In this document: positions 17,066 to 26,396 of the stretch, piece after piece
How the letters are laid out: each line of letters opens with the position of its first letter
How positions within the stretch are numbered: position 1 is the first letter of the stretch
Assembly: GCF_000759025.1 (NCBI RefSeq)
Contig: NZ_JPOS01000002.1
Span: 108,436-172,435 of the forward strand
DNA from: Phaeodactylibacter xiamenensis
Lineage (GTDB): Bacteria; Bacteroidota; Bacteroidia; Chitinophagales; Saprospiraceae
Direction of reading: 5' to 3'
DNA: 64,000 bases
The notes under the pieces: generated by a model
What the model was told of the DNA's origin: nothing
Database searches by the model: none
The model's input: only the letters and a program-made list of their open reading frames with translations
Program-made: the position numbers and the translations under genes

Positions 17066-18811
17066 TTGAAGCAGTTTATACCTATCCTGGACTGGCTGCC
17101 CAGGTACAAACGCAGCTATCTGAAAGGGGATATTCAATCCGGGCTTACCGTAGCCATTATGCTCGTGCCTCAGGGCATGGCCTATGGGCTGTTGGCCGGG
17201 CTGCCACCAATTTACGGGCTTTATGCGAGTTTGTTCTCCCTGGTCCTCTATGCTATTTTTGGTACTTCGCGTGAGTTATCCGTCGGGCCGGCTGCTATTG
17301 TTTCCATGCTGGTTGCAGCGGGTATTTTCAGCCTTGGAGAAGACTTGAGTACAGCAGAGATGGTCAGCATAGCCGTCTCCATAGCGCTTCTGGCAGGCAT
17401 ACTGCAATTTTTGCTGGGCGTTTTTCGGCTGGGGGTACTGGTCAACTTTCTTTCGCACCCGGTAATTGCAGGCTTTGCCTCTGCAGCTGCCTTTATTATT
17501 GCCTTTAGCCAATTGAAGCACCTTTTGGGCATTCCGCTACAGCGGAGCAACAATATTTTCGTACTGGCCGGAGATGCGATTGAGCACATTGGCCAACTGC
17601 ACTGGATTACGCTCGGTATTAGCGTGGTAAGTATCATCATCATCCAGGGGCTAAAGCGCATCAGTAAGGCCATTCCCACCGCCCTGATTGTTGTGCTTTT
17701 TGGCACCCTGGCGGTGGTTGGATTTGACCTCGATCAGCAGGGTGTTGCGGTTATTGGTAAAGTGCCGGAGGGGCTGCCTCCTTTTGCCTGGCCGGATTTA
17801 TCAGCAGACCGCATCCTGAGCATCTGGCCTATTGCGGTGACCATTTGCATCATCAGTTTTATCGAATCGGTGGCTATTGCCAAAACCATGGGCAGGCAGC
17901 AGAGCAGCCCACACATTGATCCCAATCAGGAGCTGATTGCACTGGGCATTACGAAGATTGGAGGTGCTTTTTTCCAGGCTTTTCCAACCTCAGGGAGTTT
18001 TTCCCGCTCAGCTATCCATGTGGACTCCGGTGCCAAAACGGGGATTTCGTCCCTGATCAGTGCCTTAATTATCGTACTGACGCTGCTGTTTTTTACCGAG
18101 TGGTTTTATTATTTGCCCAAAGCCGTATTGGCAGCGATTATCATTTCTGCGGTGATCAATCTGGTAGACTATAAGGAAGCCCGTCACCTTTGGTCGGCTG
18201 ACCGGAGGGATTTCTGGACCATGCTGACCACTTTTGTGGCTACCCTGCTACTGGGTATTCAGAATGGGGTGCTGATGGGCGTACTGCTTTCCCTTGCCAT
18301 TATGGTTTACCGCAATTCCCGGCCCCACATCGCGGTGCTCGGGCAGTTACCCAATTCCCGACGTTACCGCAGCATCAGCCGGTTTTCCAATGCGCAACAG
18401 CATGAAGAGGTACTCATTGTGCGGTTTGATGCGCAGCTGTACTTTGGCAATGCCGATTATTTCAGGGATGAGATCGAGCGGCTCGTCGCCCGGGAAGGGA
18501 GAGCGCTTCAACTTTTCATACTTGATGCTTCGAGCATTCATGATATCGATACCACAGGAGCAGAGTCGCTAGGTGAAGTCATTGAGATCCTGCAAGGCCG
18601 GAACATTCGCTTTTTCATCTCAGGCGCAGTGGGCCCGGCAAGGGATGCCCTCTCCCGCCACGGACTAATGCAGGTGATTGGCGAGCGCAATCAGTTCATC
18701 CAAATCCATGATGCGGTGGAGTATTACCACACCGCTGCTGACGCTGCGGATAGTAGTTGGACGCCAGATGCGTTGCAAACCAATGAACCCAAAAAGAAAA
18801 AGCGGAAATAA
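17066..18811 (+). CDS. SulP-family inorganic anion transporter
   Basis: About 581 aa. Family marks: SYLKGDIQSGLTVAIMLVPQ near the N terminus, AYGLLAGLPPIYGLYASL, the region FPTSGSFSRSAIHVDSGAKT, multiple transmembrane helices to about residue 420, and a C-terminal STAS domain (VLIVRFDAQLYFGNADYF ... ILDASSIHDIDTTGAESL). SulP proteins carry sulfate, bicarbonate or other anions; the substrate is not resolved. The start is unclear: a TTG at 17066 gives the usual short N terminus (LKQFIPILDWLPRYK), while an ATG at 17009 overlaps the rhodanese gene. The short gap or overlap suggests co-transcription with the rhodanese gene. Confidence 0.93.
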   Translation: MKQFIPILDWLPRYKRSYLKGDIQSGLTVAIMLVPQGMAYGLLAGLPPIYGLYASLFSLVLYAIFGTSRELSVGPAAIVSMLVAAGIFSLGEDLSTAEMVSIAVSIALLAGILQFLLGVFRLGVLVNFLSHPVIAGFASAAAFIIAFSQLKHLLGIPLQRSNNIFVLAGDAIEHIGQLHWITLGISVVSIIIIQGLKRISKAIPTALIVVLFGTLAVVGFDLDQQGVAVIGKVPEGLPPFAWPDLSADRILSIWPIAVTICIISFIESVAIAKTMGRQQSSPHIDPNQELIALGITKIGGAFFQAFPTSGSFSRSAIHVDSGAKTGISSLISALIIVLTLLFFTEWFYYLPKAVLAAIIISAVINLVDYKEARHLWSADRRDFWTMLTTFVATLLLGIQNGVLMGVLLSLAIMVYRNSRPHIAVLGQLPNSRRYRSISRFSNAQQHEEVLIVRFDAQLYFGNADYFRDEIERLVAREGRALQLFILDASSIHDIDTTGAESLGEVIEILQGRNIRFFISGAVGPARDALSRHGLMQVIGERNQFIQIHDAVEYYHTAADAADSSWTPDALQTNEPKKKKRK

Positions 18812-18834
18812 CTTACATTTACCTAAAAAGAAAC

Positions 18835-20010
18835 ATGGCCAGACCACTACTCCTTTTCGCGCTGTTGGCCGTGCTGTCAGGCACGCTATCCGCTCAGTTA
18901 ACGACTTATTACCCTGCTAAGGTATGGCTCAAAAACGGAGACCGCCTTACCGGCGAAATCGAAAAGCCGGACTGGGAGAAAGGCACCGAACGCCTGCTCT
19001 ACCGCAGCAGCTCCGACCCCGAACCTCAGTTTCTCAACACGGCTGACATCAACAAGGTCGTACTTACGGAAGATAAGCTAGAACGCCGCTACCTGAGCCG
19101 GTCCGTCCAAAGACTTTACCTCCCCGATACCATGCCGGTGGGCGACACCTTGCTGTATGTGCAGGACACTCTGCTCCTGCAGGCGGTGGTGGAAGGCACA
19201 CTTGGCTTTTATTACCATGAAACACCGGGTGGCCGGCCGTACTATTTTTTGGAAAAGGATGAGGTCTTTACCCAACTTGTGGAGCATAATTATCAACGGG
19301 TCGGGAGCGGGCGCCGTATCCGGATGAAGCACGACCGGTGGAAAGAGCAGCTCCAAACGGCGATGTCAGACTGCCGGCCGGCCCGGACGAAAATTGACAA
19401 TATCAATTTTGCTGATGAGACCATAAAGCGCTTATTCGTTCAGTACAACGAGTGCGGGGGTCGTAAACGGCTCGATTATGAACTGGAATATAAAAAAATG
19501 ACCCTCCGCCCGGGAGTGCTTCTGGGTAGCGCCTTCACCCGCCTCAGTACCCGCGACCGCATTTTCCGGGACGTGGGCACCGGAGGCTTCACGCCCAGAA
19601 TTGGGGGCAGCCTGCTCATCCTCCCCTTCCGCGGAGACGGGCGGTCGGGCTTCCTGATCGAAGCGCTTTATGCTCCGTTCCGGACTACAGACGACTTCGA
19701 TAACTTTGAAGCGGATGTGGACTACCTGCAACTGAATTTAGGTGTGCGCAACAGTGGTATTGCGACGGTATTCGGGAGTATCTTCGCCGGCTTCAGCATT
19801 TCCCGGCAAATCGGCACCCCGGTTCGGCTCAACCTCACAGAACGTGTACTGCAGCCCACACAGATTGGAATGTTCGGAGGATTTAGCGTAAGCGGTGAAA
19901 AGGTGGAAGTGAGCCTGTGCTACGAGCTGGACGATATTGGCTTATTCTCGCCCAATGCGCCCTTTTTCTACGTTAGCAGCCTTAGCCTTATGACGGGTTA
20001 CCGCTTTTGA
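18835..20010 (+). CDS. Secreted/outer-membrane protein of unknown function
   Basis: A 391-aa protein with a clear signal peptide (MARPLLLFALLAVLSGTLSA-Q). After it comes a small domain with VWLKNGDRLTGEIEKPDW, a pattern seen in Bacteroidota proteins that carry a short beta-barrel-like LSm-type N-terminal segment. The C-terminal 180 residues alternate polar and hydrophobic residues and end in LSLMTGYRF, a terminal aromatic residue typical of outer-membrane beta-barrels. I do not recognise a function. The 3' end overlaps the convergent DUF1684 gene by 13 bp. Confidence 0.75.
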   Translation: MARPLLLFALLAVLSGTLSAQLTTYYPAKVWLKNGDRLTGEIEKPDWEKGTERLLYRSSSDPEPQFLNTADINKVVLTEDKLERRYLSRSVQRLYLPDTMPVGDTLLYVQDTLLLQAVVEGTLGFYYHETPGGRPYYFLEKDEVFTQLVEHNYQRVGSGRRIRMKHDRWKEQLQTAMSDCRPARTKIDNINFADETIKRLFVQYNECGGRKRLDYELEYKKMTLRPGVLLGSAFTRLSTRDRIFRDVGTGGFTPRIGGSLLILPFRGDGRSGFLIEALYAPFRTTDDFDNFEADVDYLQLNLGVRNSGIATVFGSIFAGFSISRQIGTPVRLNLTERVLQPTQIGMFGGFSVSGEKVEVSLCYELDDIGLFSPNAPFFYVSSLSLMTGYRF

Positions 20011-20618
20011 TATTCCAGCTCTCCGGCCCTAATAAAAACGGGCAGGTGATTTTCCAGCGGTGGAATCGGGCAGCTGTACCCATCGCTGTAGGCGCACCAG
20101 GGATTGTAAGCCTTATTGAAGTCGATGGTGAGCCTGCCCTCCTCGATATCAGCCGTACTAATGTCCATGTAACGGCCGCCCCCGTAGGTCTGCTCGCCAT
20201 TGGTGGCATCCTTGAAAGGAATGAACAAATGATCGCGGTACTGCGGCATACGGATGAGGCGAAGGCTTTGGTAAACCGCCAATTGCAAAGTGGTATCTTT
20301 GAGCCGGAAGGTCGCCGTTCCGTACTTTACATAGGGTTGGGTGGCGCCGCTGTAGGTCGGCATTTCAAAAGGCTCTGCGCCGGTAGCCCGCTCAAATGCT
20401 GCGGTGACTTTAAAAGCGGTATCCGGCGGGTAAAAGCGTAATTTTTTCACGCCCTTCCGGTCGAGGGGTGCGCGTTGATCTTCCAGGAACTCTTTTTTAT
20501 AGTGCTTCCGGTGTTTCCGGATGCTTTTGGCGTAAGCGGCATCCGCCTGCCCCCAACTGCTCAGTGGCAGGAGGAATAAGCAGGCGGATACAGCGAAGAA
20601 AAACCTGGCTGTCATCAT
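19998..20618 (-). CDS. DUF1684 domain protein with signal peptide
   Basis: A 206-aa protein with an N-terminal signal peptide (RFFFAVSACLFLLPLSSWGQ). The body matches DUF1684: FRLKDTTLQLAVYQS, HLFIPFKDATNGEQTYGGGRYMD and the highly conserved DFNKAYNPWCAYSDGYSCPIPP with ENHLPVFIRAGE. The family is widespread but its biochemical role is unknown. Located between galE (same strand, 3 bp away) and a convergent outer-membrane protein. Confidence 0.88.
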   Translation of the reverse strand: MMTARFFFAVSACLFLLPLSSWGQADAAYAKSIRKHRKHYKKEFLEDQRAPLDRKGVKKLRFYPPDTAFKVTAAFERATGAEPFEMPTYSGATQPYVKYGTATFRLKDTTLQLAVYQSLRLIRMPQYRDHLFIPFKDATNGEQTYGGGRYMDISTADIEEGRLTIDFNKAYNPWCAYSDGYSCPIPPLENHLPVFIRAGELEYQKR

Positions 20619-20621
20619 ATT

Positions 20622-21656
20622 TTAGGCTTCTTTCACTGCGTTGCTACGGACTTTTTCCCAGGCCCAGGAGGTACGCATGATGTCGTTGACGTCCCGCTCC
20701 GGCTGCCAGCCCAATTGGTCGGCAGCTTTTTTGTAATTGGCATAAATGGCGACCACATCGCCCGGGCGGCGGGGGCCTACACGGTAGGGCAAGTCTTCGC
20801 CCGTTACCGCCATGAAAGAATTCAATGCTTCCAGCACCGTCACGCCCTCACCGATGCCGAGGTTGAAAATTTCCACCGGGCCTTCCTGTTTGCCGGCGAT
20901 CACATACTGCAAGGCTTTGGTGTGGGCATTTGCCAGATCCATTACATGGATGTAGTCGCGAATGCAGCTGCCGTCCCGGGTATCGTAATCGTCGCCGAAG
21001 ACCACCAGTTCCTTACGCTTGCCGATAGCCGCTTCGGTAATAACGGGGACAAGGTTGGAAGCAGGTGTGGTGGGGGATTCTCCGATTTTAGCGCTTTCGT
21101 GCGCACCCGCCGGATTGAAGTAGCGCAGCAGGATATTGTTGTGGTTAGGATGGCGGCGGGAGAAGTCCTGAATGATGTGCTCCCCCATTTGCTTGGTACG
21201 GGCATAGGGAGATTCGGCTTCTTCCAAAGGCGTATTTTCGGTTACCGGCAGCTCGGAAGCGTTGCCGTAGACCGAACAGGAAGAAGAGAAGATGATGTTG
21301 GGCACCTCGTAACGTACCATACAGTCGAGGACGTTGATAAGGCTATTGAGGTTGTTGCGGAAGTAGCGGATGGGCTGTTCCACCGACTCCCCTACGTGCT
21401 TCAGGGCGGCGAAGTGGATGACGCCCACCAAATCGCTGTGCTCCCTGAACATCGCTTCTGTGGCTTCAAGATCGCAGAGATCGATAGCGTAGTTTTTTAC
21501 GCGGCGCCCGGTGATGGTTTCGATCCCGTCAAGGACTTCTTCACTGGAGTTGCTGAGGTTGTCTGCTGAAATGACATCAAACCCATTATCAATAAGGTCA
21601 ACAATGGTGTGGCTGCCGATATAGCCGCAACCGCCGGTCACTAAGATTTTGTGCAT
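20622..21656 (-). CDS. galE: UDP-glucose 4-epimerase
   Basis: A 344-aa extended SDR enzyme that interconverts UDP-glucose and UDP-galactose (or the GlcNAc forms) for envelope polysaccharides. It has KILVTGGCGYIGSHTIVDLI (NAD-binding), FAALKHVGESVEQP, the catalytic SSSCSVYG and YARTK motifs, LRYFNPAGAHESAKIGE and the C-terminal GPRRPGDVVAIYANYKKA. Ends 3 bp from the DUF1684 gene, so the two may be one transcription unit. Confidence 0.96.
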   Translation of the reverse strand: MHKILVTGGCGYIGSHTIVDLIDNGFDVISADNLSNSSEEVLDGIETITGRRVKNYAIDLCDLEATEAMFREHSDLVGVIHFAALKHVGESVEQPIRYFRNNLNSLINVLDCMVRYEVPNIIFSSSCSVYGNASELPVTENTPLEEAESPYARTKQMGEHIIQDFSRRHPNHNNILLRYFNPAGAHESAKIGESPTTPASNLVPVITEAAIGKRKELVVFGDDYDTRDGSCIRDYIHVMDLANAHTKALQYVIAGKQEGPVEIFNLGIGEGVTVLEALNSFMAVTGEDLPYRVGPRRPGDVVAIYANYKKAADQLGWQPERDVNDIMRTSWAWEKVRSNAVKEA

Positions 21657-21707
21657 GGGGCAAGTGGTTTAACAGGTGGATAATTCAATGACAAAGAATG
21701 GAAGCCC

Positions 21708-21739
21708 TTTGGTGGCTGCCGGTTTTCGACCTACCTTTG
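21708..21739 (+). promoter_or_regulatory. Consensus Bacteroidota promoter for cysQ
   Basis: TTTG at 21708-21711, exactly 20 nt, then TACCTTTG at 21732-21739. This is a perfect match to the phylum consensus. Transcription should start near 21746, giving a ~87-nt leader before the cysQ ATG at 21833. Confidence 0.75.
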
Positions 21740-21832
21740 TGCCCTGAAGGATGGGCGGTGCCCCGTTCAGGAATAATCAGGCAGGGTTGGCTTAGTCTTG
21801 TCCTTGCCATCCAAAGGTAAGCGAAAATAACA

Positions 21833-22612
21833 ATGGATAAAAAAGAACTTGCACAGGAAGTTGTACAAATCGCCCGTCATGCCGGGGCGGCCATCATGGC
21901 CATTTACAGTAAAAAAGACCTTGGCGTAGAGCTGAAAGCGGACGAATCCCCTTTGACACTGGCAGATCAGGCGGCCAATGAAGTCATCTGCCGGGCGTTG
22001 GAAAAGCTGTCTGTGCAGTACCCCATTATTTCGGAAGAAAACAAGGCGGTACCCTATGAGACCCGTAAAAATTATGATTACCACTGGCTGGTGGACCCTC
22101 TGGACGGGACCAAGGAGTTTATCAAGCGCAATGGGGAATTCACCGTTAACATCGCGCTCATTCATGCGGGCAAACCAGTAATGGGCGTGGTTTATGTGCC
22201 TTGCTTTGACGAAACCTACTGGGGAGCAGAGGGCGTTGGTGCCTTTCTGGAAGCGAACGGGAAAACGACCAGGCTCGAAGTGCCAGCCTTCAAACTGGCT
22301 GATGAGGGGTTGAATGTAGTCTGCTCCCGGTCTCATCTCAATGACGACACCCAAGCCTTTGTAGATAAGCTGAAGAATCCGTCCCTGGTACCCACAGGCA
22401 GTTCTCTGAAGTTTCTGATTATTGCCAAAGGGGAGGCGCACGTCTATCCGCGCCTGGGGCCAACGATGGAATGGGATACGGCTGCGGCACAGGCCGTACT
22501 GGAGCAAGCTGGTGGTTCGGTCATCGATGAAGAAACGAAGCAGCCCCTGCGCTACAATAAGGAGAATCTGCTCAATCCGTACTTTATTGCCTACGGTGGA
22601 TTACAGCAGTAA
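21833..22612 (+). CDS. cysQ: 3'(2'),5'-bisphosphate nucleotidase CysQ
   Basis: A 259-aa member of the inositol monophosphatase-like Mg2+-dependent phosphatases. Metal site motifs are IISEENK, DPLDGTKEFIKRNGEFTVNIALI and the C-terminal GPTMEWDTAAAQAVLEQAGG. CysQ hydrolyses 3'-phosphoadenosine 5'-phosphate, a by-product of sulfate assimilation, to AMP and phosphate. It is driven by its own strong promoter and precedes the O-antigen-ligase-like gene by 53 bp. Confidence 0.94.
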   Translation: MDKKELAQEVVQIARHAGAAIMAIYSKKDLGVELKADESPLTLADQAANEVICRALEKLSVQYPIISEENKAVPYETRKNYDYHWLVDPLDGTKEFIKRNGEFTVNIALIHAGKPVMGVVYVPCFDETYWGAEGVGAFLEANGKTTRLEVPAFKLADEGLNVVCSRSHLNDDTQAFVDKLKNPSLVPTGSSLKFLIIAKGEAHVYPRLGPTMEWDTAAAQAVLEQAGGSVIDEETKQPLRYNKENLLNPYFIAYGGLQQ

Positions 22613-22665
22613 GCGACCCAACCACTGGAAAACCCAAGACTGTCTATAGAGACAAATAAAGGTTC

Positions 22666-23931
22666 ATGCCCATTGATTTCAAGGCACTAAAGCAAGGTCC
22701 GTTCCCTCAGCCGGTCCACCATCAGTGGCTGGGCATGGCCTGTCTCATTGCAATGATGGTGGGTATGATGACTTCGGCAGAGGCACTGATCAGCATTGCC
22801 TTTATTGCGCTGGTTTGCAATGCTGTACTCAACCGGCAGCTTCCGCAGTTGTGGAAACAATTCATCCGGCACCCGGCCCTACTGGGGATTACCGGTATTT
22901 TTCTGGTGTATGCGCTATCCGGGCTTTATTCTGAAAATACGGCTTACTTGTTCCGCAGGCTGCGCACTTCTTTGCCTTTGTTGCTGCTGCCCTTTGCTAT
23001 TTTATCAATTCCGCGGCTGGAGCGCAGGTCTTATTATAGCTTGCTGTACCTGTTTTTCCTGCTTACCCTGGCTGCCTGTCTGGCAGTTGTGTACAATTAC
23101 CTGACCGACTATGCTGCTATCACAGCTCTCTACAAAAAAGGACAGGTGATGCCAACGCCTATGCGGCATATCCGGTTTAGCCTCACGGTGGTACTTGCCG
23201 TAGCAGGGGGTTTTTACTTATCTGCCCGTCGTTTTTGGTGGTGGCATCCGGCAGAGCGCTACCTGTTGACTGGCGGCAGTCTGTTTATGATTGCCTTTCT
23301 GCACCTGTTGGCTGTAAGAAGCGGCCTGCTGGCACTCTACCTGCTGGCTGTATTTGCCCTCGTACGGCTTATTGTAATACAGAGGCAGTTTTGGCTTGGA
23401 GCCAGTGTATTGGTGACCGCAGCAGGCCTGGCCTACGCTGCTTTTCAATATGTCCCGACGCTGCAAAACAAGGTGAATTATACCCGTTATACCATCCATT
23501 TGCTGATTCACGGCGGGGAAATCAAAGAATTGTCTGACTCTCAGCGCCTTGGCTCTATAAATGCCGGGCTGTCTATGGCCAGGGCTCATCCATGGATTGG
23601 GGTAGGGCTGGGCGATATCCGTGAAGCGGCAGAAACTTACTATGAAAAGAACGCTCCGGGCCTGGCCGGCCGGCAGTTACTCCCTCATAATCAATATATT
23701 TTTGTACTTGGGGCAACCGGAGCGCTAGGGCTGGTTTATTTTTTGCTGGCCACCTTTTATCCTCTGCTGTACGGGCACGGTTACCGGGATATCTTCTGGA
23801 CGGCCTTTCATATTGTTGTGCTCCCTTCCTTTATGGTAGAGCATACCCTGGAAACGCAGTTTGGCCTGACGCTTTACCTGCTGTTTGCCCTTATGGGCAT
23901 CCGGTATATTGATACGCAAAGCCCACGCTGA
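22666..23931 (+). CDS. O-antigen ligase/Wzy-like membrane protein
   Basis: A 421-aa polytopic membrane protein with about ten hydrophobic segments, a large loop between about residues 265 and 340 (LSDSQRLGSINAGLSMARAH, WIGVGLGDIREAAE) and PHNQYIFVLGATGALGLVYF near the end. The H-N-Q-Y region and overall layout match the Wzy_C/O-antigen ligase family, which transfers or polymerises lipid-linked glycans on the periplasmic side. Ligase and polymerase functions cannot be separated here. galE nearby supplies nucleotide sugars, but no other glycan genes are adjacent. Confidence 0.85.
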   Translation: MPIDFKALKQGPFPQPVHHQWLGMACLIAMMVGMMTSAEALISIAFIALVCNAVLNRQLPQLWKQFIRHPALLGITGIFLVYALSGLYSENTAYLFRRLRTSLPLLLLPFAILSIPRLERRSYYSLLYLFFLLTLAACLAVVYNYLTDYAAITALYKKGQVMPTPMRHIRFSLTVVLAVAGGFYLSARRFWWWHPAERYLLTGGSLFMIAFLHLLAVRSGLLALYLLAVFALVRLIVIQRQFWLGASVLVTAAGLAYAAFQYVPTLQNKVNYTRYTIHLLIHGGEIKELSDSQRLGSINAGLSMARAHPWIGVGLGDIREAAETYYEKNAPGLAGRQLLPHNQYIFVLGATGALGLVYFLLATFYPLLYGHGYRDIFWTAFHIVVLPSFMVEHTLETQFGLTLYLLFALMGIRYIDTQSPR

Positions 23932-23990
23932 TTATTTGTATTCTTAGCCCGGCAAAGTATATTGCATCCTGCAAACAAAAAACAAAAGAT

Positions 23991-24395
23991 ATGATCCGCC
24001 TCGAGCACCTCGGAATTGCGGTTAAAAACCTGGAAGAGAGCAATGAGCTCTTTGAAAAAATCCTGGGCCGCCCACTATACAAAGTAGAAGAAGTCGAATC
24101 CGAGCATGTCAAAACTGCCTTTTTCAAAATTGGAGAGTCCAAGATAGAGCTACTGGAAGCCACAGCTCCGGAGAGTGCCATTGCCAGGTACGTGGAAAAG
24201 CGGGGCGAAGGGATTCACCACGTTGCCTTTGAAGTGGAAGACATCTACGCCGAAATGGAACGACTGAAAGCAGAAGGATTTCGACTGCTCAACGAGGAGC
24301 CCAAGCGTGGTGCGGACAACAAGCTCGTCTGCTTTGTCCACCCCAAAAGCGCGAATGGCGTGCTGCTGGAACTTTGCCAGGAAATTAAGGAGTAG
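23991..24395 (+). CDS. mce: Methylmalonyl-CoA epimerase
   Basis: A 134-aa VOC-superfamily protein of normal length for the family. Metal ligands fit H5 in IRLEHLGIAVKNLEESNELF, the Glu in SKIELLEA, His in GIHHVAFEVEDI and the last Glu in ANGVLLELCQE. It interconverts the (R) and (S) epimers of methylmalonyl-CoA in propionate metabolism. The mutase genes are not in this window. Confidence 0.95.
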   Translation: MIRLEHLGIAVKNLEESNELFEKILGRPLYKVEEVESEHVKTAFFKIGESKIELLEATAPESAIARYVEKRGEGIHHVAFEVEDIYAEMERLKAEGFRLLNEEPKRGADNKLVCFVHPKSANGVLLELCQEIKE

Positions 24396-24400
24396 CGCCT

Positions 24401-25441
24401 TTAATCCGGTGCAATAATTTCCATAGCGACATGGGCAGGAGTGGTCCCTATGTTGCCCCCTATATCGTGGGTACGATTAAGACGGTGCACTCCTTTGATG
24501 TAGCGTATGGAGCCGGTAAGGGAGCGCAGGACAATACTCTCGGTAGTGACACCTCCGCGCCGGTCGAAGTGTACGCCGTCCAGAAAAGAAGATGGAGTAA
24601 TGCCGGTGGCTGCAAAGAAGGTATTATTGGACCGGATGAGGGTATCGAGCGTAAGGACTTCCTTTAATTGCACCCCATCCTGCTTAAGCTGCCGCTTCTC
24701 CTCCACCCGCTGTGGTGCCCGCATGCACTGCATCCCACCGCCCAGTGCTTTTACAGCGGCAGCGGCGATCACCCCTTCCGGAGTGCCCCCTACGCCCATG
24801 AGTACGTCAACACCGGTACCAGGTACTGCTGCCATCAACGCACCAATGACGTCGCCTTCTGCGTGAAGCGTAATGCGCGCGCCGGTCTGCCGGATTTCCT
24901 CAATGAGGGACATGTGCCGGGGTTTGTCGAGCACGAAAACGGTAAGGTCTTCCACATTACGGCCCAGAGCTTCAGCTATATTGTAAAGGTTTGAAGAGGG
25001 CGACTTGGTAATGTCGATGGCGCTTTTGGCTTCTGCCTCCACCACAATTTTGTTCATGTAAAAACTATTGCCCGGGTCCCACATGCTGCCTTTATCCGCT
25101 ACGGCTATGGAGGTAATGGAATTTGGCCGCCCTTCTGCCAGCAACGTAGTGCCTTCCACCGGATCGACGGCGACATCGACTTCCGGCCCTTCGCCATTCC
25201 CCACTTGCTCTCCATTAAACAACATGGGGGCTTGATCTTTTTCGCCTTCACCTATGATGACCGTCCCCCTCATCTCTACGGTTTTCAGGAAAGTGCGCAT
25301 AGCATCTACGGCCGCCTGATCGCCCGCATCTTTCTTGCCCATGCCCATGTATCGGGCAGCAGCAATGGCGGCGGCTTCAGTGGCACGGACCAGCTCCATA
25401 GCCAGGTTGCGGTCGGCACGCGGTATCATTTGTTCAGACAT
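24401..25441 (-). CDS. glpX: Class II fructose-1,6-bisphosphatase
   Basis: A 346-aa enzyme of gluconeogenesis that hydrolyses fructose-1,6-bisphosphate to fructose-6-phosphate. Family motifs: RATEAAAIAAARYMGMGKKDAGD (split over residues 19-41), VIIGEGEKDQAPMLFNGE, VDPVEGTTLLAEG (Mg2+ site), GVGGTPEGVIAAAAVKALGG and GGVTTESIVLRS. Converges with mce, with 5 bp between the stops. Confidence 0.97.
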   Translation of the reverse strand: MSEQMIPRADRNLAMELVRATEAAAIAAARYMGMGKKDAGDQAAVDAMRTFLKTVEMRGTVIIGEGEKDQAPMLFNGEQVGNGEGPEVDVAVDPVEGTTLLAEGRPNSITSIAVADKGSMWDPGNSFYMNKIVVEAEAKSAIDITKSPSSNLYNIAEALGRNVEDLTVFVLDKPRHMSLIEEIRQTGARITLHAEGDVIGALMAAVPGTGVDVLMGVGGTPEGVIAAAAVKALGGGMQCMRAPQRVEEKRQLKQDGVQLKEVLTLDTLIRSNNTFFAATGITPSSFLDGVHFDRRGGVTTESIVLRSLTGSIRYIKGVHRLNRTHDIGGNIGTTPAHVAMEIIAPD

Positions 25442-25505
25442 AGGTTACGCTTTTATTGAGGATAAAGATAGGGAAGTCAGGCGAACGCTACTGTGCGGAA
25501 TATCA

Positions 25506-26156
25506 CTACAGCGCCAGTAATTCCGGAAATCGGTCTATAAAATAATCCGGGGCCTCCGTTTCAAGCTCTTTTCGGGAACGGTAGCCGTAAGTGACTGCGC
25601 AGGTAGGCATACCGGCAGCCTTTGCGGCTTCTATGTCATGGGTGGAGTCGCCCACCATCAGTGCCCGGCCGGCCGGCACCTGTAGTTGCTCCATGATGCG
25701 GTGGAGACCTGCCGGATGAGGTTTGAGTGGATAGGCATCCGGATTAGCGCCCTGCACGATGTCCATGAGCGGAGCCATATCCAGGGCTTCCGCAATTCGC
25801 CCGGTGAAGTGTTGTAGTTTGTTGCTGTAAATGGCGGTCTTTTTAGGCTTCAGTGCCCGCAGGGTATCTATGACACCGGGATAAGGCTTGGTTTTGGTGA
25901 CGAAGTGCTCAGCGTAGTACGCGTCGAAGTGCGCTTTTGCGGTGCGCAGGGTGTCGGGATCGTCTGTGCCTGCCGATTCTTTCAGCAAATAGGACAAGCC
26001 GCTTCCTAATAAAGGCGGCAAGTCTTCATAGGATAGGGTTGGGCGCCCCAATTGCTGCATAGCGTGGTTCACGGCATCCGCCAAATCGAAGCGGGAGTCC
26101 ACGAGCGTGCCATCCAGGTCAAAAACGATGAGGTCAATGGTGTCTAAAAAAGCCAT
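25506..26156 (-). CDS. HAD-superfamily phosphatase, phosphoglycolate phosphatase-like
   Basis: A 216-aa HAD hydrolase with motif I VFDLDGTLVDSRFDLADAVN, a helical cap, motif II IYSNKLQ, motif III lysine in LKPHPAGLHRIMEQL and motif IV MVGDSTHDIEAAKAAGM. This set fits phosphoglycolate phosphatase (Gph), which clears 2-phosphoglycolate from DNA repair, though substrate specificity in this family is broad. It lies 65 bp upstream of glpX on the same strand. Confidence 0.88.
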   Translation of the reverse strand: MAFLDTIDLIVFDLDGTLVDSRFDLADAVNHAMQQLGRPTLSYEDLPPLLGSGLSYLLKESAGTDDPDTLRTAKAHFDAYYAEHFVTKTKPYPGVIDTLRALKPKKTAIYSNKLQHFTGRIAEALDMAPLMDIVQGANPDAYPLKPHPAGLHRIMEQLQVPAGRALMVGDSTHDIEAAKAAGMPTCAVTYGYRSRKELETEAPDYFIDRFPELLAL

Positions 26157-26260
26157 GCAGTGGTGTTTTGATGGGCTAAAATACAGGAATTATTGGTGTG
26201 CCCCGTTGGCTGCTTTTCAATATTCCGGCCCGTCTGTCATCTTTTCGCCGTTCAGTTATT

Positions 26261-26303
26261 AAACAAAATTATTTGTTTTAAAAAACAATATCATTTATCT
26301 TTG
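26261..26303 (+). promoter_or_regulatory. dinB promoter with overlapping palindrome
   Basis: TTTG (26272-26275), 20 nt, TATCTTTG (26296-26303) is a full Bacteroidota promoter. The perfect inverted repeat AAACAAA-ATTA-TTTGTTT (26261-26278) covers the -33 element, the position expected of a repressor operator. The predicted start of transcription is near 26310, about 87 nt before the dinB ATG. Confidence 0.6.
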
Positions 26304-26396
26304 AGCGCCCTCCACGTACTATGAAACGCTATGCAAATCGGGTTTGCCAGCTTTATACTGCTGGCAGCCCCTTGCATGGTCCGAAAACAAAACAAA

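Noticed and set aside
21812..21819. TACCTTTG on the minus strand as a galE promoter
   Set aside because: There is no -33 element at the right spacing and it sits more than 150 bp from galE next to the cysQ start; chance match more likely.
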